DNA of 10,601 bases, taken from positions 1 through 10,601 of the forward strand of contig CAYYNP010000334.1 in the NCBI GenBank assembly GCA_964472545.1, read 5' to 3'. This DNA is from CAYYNP01 sp964472545 (GTDB lineage: Bacteria; Planctomycetota; Planctomycetia; Pirellulales; Thermoguttaceae). Under the pieces are notes generated by a model that saw nothing but the letters and a program-made list of their open reading frames with translations, did no database searches and was not told where the DNA came from. The translations under genes were made by a program, and so were the position numbers. This document shows, piece by piece, positions 6,938 through 10,601 of this stretch. Each line of letters begins with the position of its first letter. Within the stretch, counting starts at the first letter, position 1.

Positions 6938-7152
6938 GGTTTCACGGCGTTCGTTCCGCCGAGCCGCACGTCGCGGCCGTTCGTCGTTCACCGAATAGCT
7001 CCACAGATGGAACCACGACACCAACTGGAGTGGGGTTTCACGGGGTGTCGTTCGGCCGGTCCAAGAATCCGTCACATTTCCCCAATCCCTACGACCTTTG
7101 CCGACGTATAGAAGGAATTGCCACGCTAGCGACCTGGCGAGCCAAGGCTTGC
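6938..7152. other. Intergenic stretch after the PD40-SUMF1 operon
   Basis: No gene was recognised. An imperfect direct repeat is visible: GGGTTTCACGGCGT at 6937-6950 and GGGTTTCACGGGGT at 7033-7046, each followed by similar TCGTTC-containing bases. No GC-rich hairpin with a T-run was found, so operon termination here may be factor-dependent. Reading frames crossing the stretch look like extensions of shadow frames. Confidence 0.4.
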
Positions 7153-7180
7153 TTGACTGAGCCCCATCGGGCGACACAAT
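7153..7180 (+). promoter_or_regulatory. Candidate promoter for the alpha/beta hydrolase gene
   Basis: TTGACT (7153-7158) and CACAAT (7175-7180) are separated by 16 nt, matching the sigma70 consensus at five of six and four of six positions. Transcription from here would place the palindromic repeat 7208-7284 inside the 5' untranslated leader of the hydrolase gene. Confidence 0.38.
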
Positions 7181-7207
7181 GAAGCTAGGGTAGAAGGGCG
7201 AGAATAG

Positions 7208-7284
7208 GCGAAAAGGGGACAGGCACGTTTTGCCGGAACGGCCCGGAGGGTGCTTCGCACAAGAGGTGCCTGTCCCCTTTTCGC
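7208..7284. repeat. Perfect 19-bp inverted repeat of the GGGGACAGGCAC type
   Basis: Positions 7208-7226 and 7266-7284 are perfectly complementary. Between them are 39 nt holding two small hairpins: GCCG-GAA-CGGC (7232-7242) and GTGC-TTC-GCAC (7250-7260). A long outer stem with nested short stems is typical of REP-like elements. From memory, the AAAAGGGGACAGGCAC motif recurs in many bacterial genomes, often linked to REP-associated transposases; I could not search for it. It ends 25 bp before the hydrolase start and has no transposase gene here. Confidence 0.78.
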
Positions 7285-7296
7285 TGCCGGAACTCG

Positions 7297-7304
7297 GGAG
7301 AGGA
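7297..7304 (+). promoter_or_regulatory. Ribosome binding site fixing the hydrolase start
   Basis: GGAGAGGA ends 5 nt before ATG 7310. The frame is open upstream to GTG 7250, but that codon lies in the palindromic repeat, and starting there would add 20 residues ahead of a normal signal peptide. Confidence 0.7.
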
Positions 7305-7309
7305 TTGCC

Positions 7310-9721
7310 ATGAGCCGAACGGGCCGTCGGACGGATCGGACGCTGACGTGGATTCTGCTTTGCGCGGCCGGTTGGGCGGCAGTCGTCACCGGGGCTTCCG
7401 CTGCCGAACTGGTGCTCAAAGACGGCCGCACGCTGCGCGGCGCCCTGGGCATGGCCGCCAGCATGGCCGATCAGCCGACTGCCGGGCCGGGGGAGACCGG
7501 CCCGGTACAGACGATCATCTTCCTTGACGACGACCTGCGGCGGACGTTCGTCTCAACCTACCTGAAGCAGGAAGTCCGGGCCGACGATCCGGGAGAGATC
7601 GAGGAGCGTTTTACGATCAGCCAGCGCGTGGCTCGGGGCGGGAAGATGGTCGGTAGCGTGGGGCCCGTGCTGCGGATCACCGACTTCAACGAGTTCGGCC
7701 GGCGGATCTACTCCTTCAATACGCCCGATGGCCCGGTCCACGTGGTGCAGGGCATCACGCTGATCACACCCCGCTGGACCAAGGTCGAGGGGATCTCGCA
7801 CATCTGGGACATGCGGATCGCCACCAGTTCGATTCGGCCGGAGATCATGCGGAAGATCCTCCACGCGCAGATCGACCTGAAGAACATCGAGCACCGCAAA
7901 CGGATCGCTTCGTTCTATATCCGCTGCAAGCGCTACATTGAGGCCAGGCAAGAGTTGGAGGCCATTCTGAAGGCCGCGCTGGAAGACCCCGAGATCGACG
8001 CCGAGGCCGTCAAAGAGCAACTCGATCCCACCATTCAACTCCTCTGGCAACTCACCGCCGGACAACTCAAGGCCGATTTGAAGATGCGCCAACGGGCCGG
8101 CCAACACCAATTCGTGCTCGGCGCACTGCGTGCCTTTCCCAGCGAGAAGGTGGCCGTCGAGGAGTTGATGGAAGTCCGCGAGATGATCCAGCAGTATCAG
8201 TTCCTCGGCGCCCGCGGCAAGCGGATCGCCCAGGGGATAAAGATGCTGTTGGCCGAAGTGAAGGACCCGGCACAGAAGAAACAGCTCGAGCCGCTGCGCG
8301 ACGAGATCTTCGCCGAACTCAGCCCCAACACGATCGCACGGCTGGCCGCGTTTCAGCAGAACCTCGACGATCCCGACATGCCGGCCGAAGACAAACTCTC
8401 GCTGGCCGTCAGCGGTTGGCTGCTGGGGACCAACTCGGCCACGATGAATCTGCCGGTGACGCTCTCGGTGGCTCGCGTGCGGGAGTTGGTGCGGCAGTAT
8501 CTCAACGAGCCGATCAAACTCAACCGGGCGGGGATCCTCGACGAACTGCGTTCCGAGGAAGGCGCCCGGCCGGAACTCGTGGCGGCGTTGATCGCGAACA
8601 TGAAACCGCCGTTGCCGCTGGGCGATCCGGTCTCGCCGGAGCATCCCGGTTTCTATTCGCTCGCCACCGACGGCTTGCCCAACGATCCGCCAATCCAGTA
8701 CCTGGTGCAGCTTCCGCCGGAGTACGATCCGTATCGGAAGTATCCGGCGATCCTCACGCTGCACGGGGCCGGCACGTCGCCGTCGCGGCAGGTCGACTGG
8801 TGGGCCGGCTCCTGGGCCAAACAGGGCGGACGCCGCGACGGCCAGGCCGGACGCCACGGATACATCGTGATCGCACCGCAATGGACCGTCGCGCATCAGG
8901 GCAAGTATCTGTACTCGCTACGGGAACACGCCGCCGTGCTCAACAGCCTCCGCGATGCCTGCAAGCGGGTTTCGATCGATACCGACCGCGTCTATCTCAG
9001 CGGCCATTCGATCGGCGGCGACGCGGTCTGGGACATCGCCCTGTCCCATCCCGATCTCTGGGCCGGCGTGATCCCGATCGTCGGACGGCCGGACCGCTTT
9101 TGTGCGCGGTATCGCGAGAACGCCCGGCAACTGCCAATCTACGCCGTCTTCGGCGGAAAAGACGGCGACCGGCTGATCAAGAGCGCCGCCGACCTGGACT
9201 ACTACATGCGTCGGGCGTACAACTGCACGGTGGTCGAGTATCTCGGCCGCGGACACGAGCACTTCTACGACGAGATCCTCGAACTGTTCGATTGGATGAG
9301 CCGCTTTCGCCGCGACTTCTTCCCCCGCGAGTTCACCTGTTCGACGATGCGATCCTGGGATAACTACTTCTGGTTTGTCGAACTCGACGGGCTGCCGCCG
9401 AAGGCCACCGTCGATCCGTCGAACTGGCCGCCGCCGCGAAACACGCTGGCTGCCCAGGTGACCGGCAAGATCCTCGAAAACAACGGCATCAACGTCCGCA
9501 CCGGTACCAGCTTCGCCAGCGTCTGGCTCTCGCCGGAAATGATCAATTTCGAGCGTCAGGCCACAATTGTGATCAACAGCAAGCGAATCAACATTCAGGG
9601 GCGGCTGGTGAAGCCTGAACTGGAGACGATCCTCGAAGACGTCCGCTCGCGGGGCGATCGGCAGCATCCCTTCTGGGCGCGCGTCGACGCCGCCACCGGG
9701 CGATTGCACGCCGGCCGCTGA
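7310..9721 (+). CDS. Exported alpha/beta hydrolase (esterase/peptidase-like) with long N-terminal region
   Basis: This 803-residue protein starts with a signal peptide (1-31, basic RTGRRTDR start, cleavage probable at ASA-AE). Residues 32-170 are beta-rich and about 175-430 are helical, with repeat-like charged helices; I recognise no named family there. Residues about 445-670 are an alpha/beta hydrolase: YLVQLPPEYDPYRKYPAIL, oxyanion motif HGAG (485-488), nucleophile elbow GHSIG (565-569, Ser567), probable acid D618 in GGKDGD and probable His in GHEHF (H649 or H651). The set resembles the PHB-depolymerase/LpqC-like esterase and prolyl-oligopeptidase-like groups. A C-terminal region (about 675-803) is predicted beta-rich. 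The triad appears complete, so the enzyme is probably active in the periplasm or outside; ester and peptide substrates are both possible. It appears monocistronic, with its own promoter upstream and a strong terminator downstream. Confidence 0.82.
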   Translation: MSRTGRRTDRTLTWILLCAAGWAAVVTGASAAELVLKDGRTLRGALGMAASMADQPTAGPGETGPVQTIIFLDDDLRRTFVSTYLKQEVRADDPGEIEERFTISQRVARGGKMVGSVGPVLRITDFNEFGRRIYSFNTPDGPVHVVQGITLITPRWTKVEGISHIWDMRIATSSIRPEIMRKILHAQIDLKNIEHRKRIASFYIRCKRYIEARQELEAILKAALEDPEIDAEAVKEQLDPTIQLLWQLTAGQLKADLKMRQRAGQHQFVLGALRAFPSEKVAVEELMEVREMIQQYQFLGARGKRIAQGIKMLLAEVKDPAQKKQLEPLRDEIFAELSPNTIARLAAFQQNLDDPDMPAEDKLSLAVSGWLLGTNSATMNLPVTLSVARVRELVRQYLNEPIKLNRAGILDELRSEEGARPELVAALIANMKPPLPLGDPVSPEHPGFYSLATDGLPNDPPIQYLVQLPPEYDPYRKYPAILTLHGAGTSPSRQVDWWAGSWAKQGGRRDGQAGRHGYIVIAPQWTVAHQGKYLYSLREHAAVLNSLRDACKRVSIDTDRVYLSGHSIGGDAVWDIALSHPDLWAGVIPIVGRPDRFCARYRENARQLPIYAVFGGKDGDRLIKSAADLDYYMRRAYNCTVVEYLGRGHEHFYDEILELFDWMSRFRRDFFPREFTCSTMRSWDNYFWFVELDGLPPKATVDPSNWPPPRNTLAAQVTGKILENNGINVRTGTSFASVWLSPEMINFERQATIVINSKRINIQGRLVKPELETILEDVRSRGDRQHPFWARVDAATGRLHAGR

Positions 9722-9725
9722 GTAC

Positions 9726-9798
9726 AAAGCCGCGACCGGTGGTCGCGCCAGGAGGCACGAGTGAGTATGCACGGCGCGACCACCGGTCGCGGCTTTTT
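9726..9798 (+). terminator. Very strong palindromic terminator / REP-like element
   Basis: Perfect 24-bp arms (9726-9749 and 9773-9796) flank a 23-nt loop, and the right arm runs into five T residues (9794-9798). Each arm is also a hairpin on its own: CGCGACC-GGT-GGTCGCG at 9731-9747 and its mirror at 9775-9791. It begins 5 bp after the hydrolase stop and fits an intrinsic terminator on the + strand. The symmetry within symmetry suggests a mobile palindromic repeat serving as the terminator. Confidence 0.75.
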
Positions 9799-9809
9799 GG
9801 GGGAGCACG

Positions 9810-10421
9810 ATGAGCGAAGAAGATCTGGCGTCGCGCGTAAGGCAGCACAACGCCCTGCAAATCGGATTCGGCGTATTGGCGGTGATCGCGGCGGCGGTGA
9901 TGTGGTACGTCACATTTGTGGTGGCCCGGTCACTTTTCTCGTACCCGTTGGAGCTGTTCGAAGTCGACGCCGCCCGGAGCATTAGCGGTTACGTGGCCGG
10001 TCTGTTGCTGCTGCTGCTGGTTGTCGAGGGGCTGATCTACGGTAGGGGGCAGTTTGACTGGGCAACCGTTGCCGAACGTGGTTTCATAGAACCCGGCAAA
10101 TCCGTCTTCACAGCCAACTACGGCGCCATGCGGGCGGGACACGCGCTGACTTTCGCGTACTTGCTCACCTGGTTCTTCTTCAGTGCACCCCATCTGACCG
10201 TCCACGCCGCCAAGGCGTTTCGCTCTCGAATCCGCGTCGAGCCGCAGATCTACCACCACGCCGCCCGGCTCTGGGAACTGCTGGCCGAGAAACGCACTTG
10301 GGTTCCCCTGGGCGACATCCCGCAAACCACCGCCGCCGCGTTTCTGTTGCGTCGGCTGAGGCTGATCTGGAGCAAAGAGGTCCACGGCGTGCTGCAGGTA
10401 AGGATCCCGGCCGGGACTTGA
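9810..10421 (+). CDS. Small integral membrane protein, function unknown
   Basis: This 203-residue protein has three predicted membrane helices: about 18-41, 59-77 and 109-126, the last rich in aromatics (TWFFFSAPHL). It has a short cytoplasm-like acidic/basic start (MSEEDLASRVRQ) and a soluble tail of about 75 residues with many Arg (for example RRLRLIW, 181-187). I do not recognise a family. The start ATG 9810 has a GGGGGAG ribosome site (9799-9805, 4-nt spacing) that directly abuts the T-run of the upstream terminator, so there is no room for a normal promoter downstream of the hairpin. Expression must come from read-through or from a promoter within or before the hairpin. Its next neighbour is convergent on the other strand. 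Long GC3-rich coding, a good start and credible helices argue that it is real. Confidence 0.72.
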   Translation: MSEEDLASRVRQHNALQIGFGVLAVIAAAVMWYVTFVVARSLFSYPLELFEVDAARSISGYVAGLLLLLLVVEGLIYGRGQFDWATVAERGFIEPGKSVFTANYGAMRAGHALTFAYLLTWFFFSAPHLTVHAAKAFRSRIRVEPQIYHHAARLWELLAEKRTWVPLGDIPQTTAAAFLLRRLRLIWSKEVHGVLQVRIPAGT

Positions 10422-10441
10422 TTGCGCTGATACGTCGTTGA

Positions 10442-10468
10442 GTGGCCGCGGTCGAGGTGAGCGGCTAC
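10442..10468. repeat. Short inverted repeat between convergent genes
   Basis: GTGGCCGC (10442-10449) pairs with GCGGCTAC (10461-10468), with one G-T wobble and an 11-nt loop. On the minus strand it starts with GTAG, like other palindromes in this window, and it overlaps the stop codon of the minus-strand gene. It may be a worn REP-like unit or a weak bidirectional terminator; there is no T-run. Confidence 0.35.
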
Positions 10469-10601
10469 AGCGTACCCGGCGAGTGATAGTCGGTGCTGCC
10501 GAGGTACTCCAGCACGTTCTTGGCGTTGGTCCAGACGTCGTGCATAAACCCCTCCATGATCGCCTTGCGGACCGCGTTCTTTTGCTGTCGGTTGAGGCAG
10601 C
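10465..10601 (-). CDS. Unidentified protein, C-terminal end only (5' part outside window)
   Basis: A minus-strand frame enters from the right edge and gives 44 residues before a TAG stop at 10465-10467. It includes the segments NRQQKNAVRKAIMEGF and DVWTNAKNVLEYLGS and ends in HSPGTL. Support comes from strongly G/C-biased third codon positions and from the balanced, helical composition; the other two minus frames give Arg/Ser/Thr-rich or Gln/Arg-rich nonsense. The family is not recognised. It faces the membrane protein gene tail to tail with a 43-bp gap. Confidence 0.6.
   Translation of the reverse strand, partial: CLNRQQKNAVRKAIMEGFMHDVWTNAKNVLEYLGSTDYHSPGTL

Noticed and set aside
7250..7309. 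Upstream extension of the hydrolase from GTG 7250
   Set aside because: The GTG lies inside the inverted repeat. ATG 7310 has a good ribosome site and starts a normal signal peptide.
6017..8896. Long minus-strand frames opposite the SUMF1 and hydrolase genes (6017-7177 and 7553-8896)
   Set aside because: They are antisense shadows with His/Arg/Val-rich low-complexity translation and no family motif.
397..9798. CRISPR array or transposon-end interpretation of the palindromes
   Set aside because: The palindromes differ from each other, have no regular spacers, and no cas or transposase gene is in the window.
9761..9985. A 74-residue frame starting in the terminator loop
   Set aside because: Despite a perfect AGGAGG it runs out of frame through the membrane protein gene and gives an Arg/Gly-rich product with no domain. 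It is kept only as a regulatory curiosity.

Overview
The window reads as high-GC DNA from a planctomycete (Planctomycetota, probably a Pirellulales-type lineage). This is an inference from three things: two proteins ending in PEP-CTERM sorting tags, one of which also carries the planctomycete-style dockerin module; a PD40-propeller gene coupled to a SUMF1-domain gene; and many long palindromic repeats between genes. No phage, plasmid, CRISPR, rRNA or tRNA sequence was seen.

Layout, left to right. (1) The 3' end of a PEP-CTERM surface protein (3-374). (2) A palindromic repeat, a candidate promoter and a long leader. (3) A large exported glycoside hydrolase family 88 protein (737-3292), an unsaturated glucuronyl hydrolase with an N-terminal jelly-roll-like region, a dockerin-like module and a PEP-CTERM tail. 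(4) A PlsC-type acyltransferase with a large insertion (3443-4621). (5) A complex palindromic repeat, a promoter and a two-gene operon: an exported PD40 beta-propeller protein (4884-5915) overlapping by 4 nt a SUMF1/FGE-like probable lipoprotein (5912-6937). (6) A 372-nt gap with a candidate promoter and another repeat. (7) An 803-residue exported alpha/beta hydrolase (7310-9721), closed by a very strong palindromic terminator. (8) A small three-helix membrane protein (9810-10421). (9) The C-terminal end of an unrecognised gene on the minus strand (10465-10601).

Function. Most products face the envelope or exterior. The GH88 enzyme would finish the breakdown of acidic polysaccharides after a lyase has acted, but no lyase is in the window. 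The PD40 and SUMF1 pair probably works together in the periplasm. The SUMF1 protein lacks one of the two active-site cysteines of true formylglycine-generating enzymes. No single pathway obviously joins all the genes.

The most unusual signal is the non-coding layer. At least five unrelated long inverted repeats (397-450, 4671-4750, 5958-6020, 7208-7284, 9726-9798) lie at gene junctions. Several start with GTAG followed by a stem-loop, like REP/BIME elements. One lies in frame inside the N-terminus of the SUMF1 gene and contributes exactly 21 codons.
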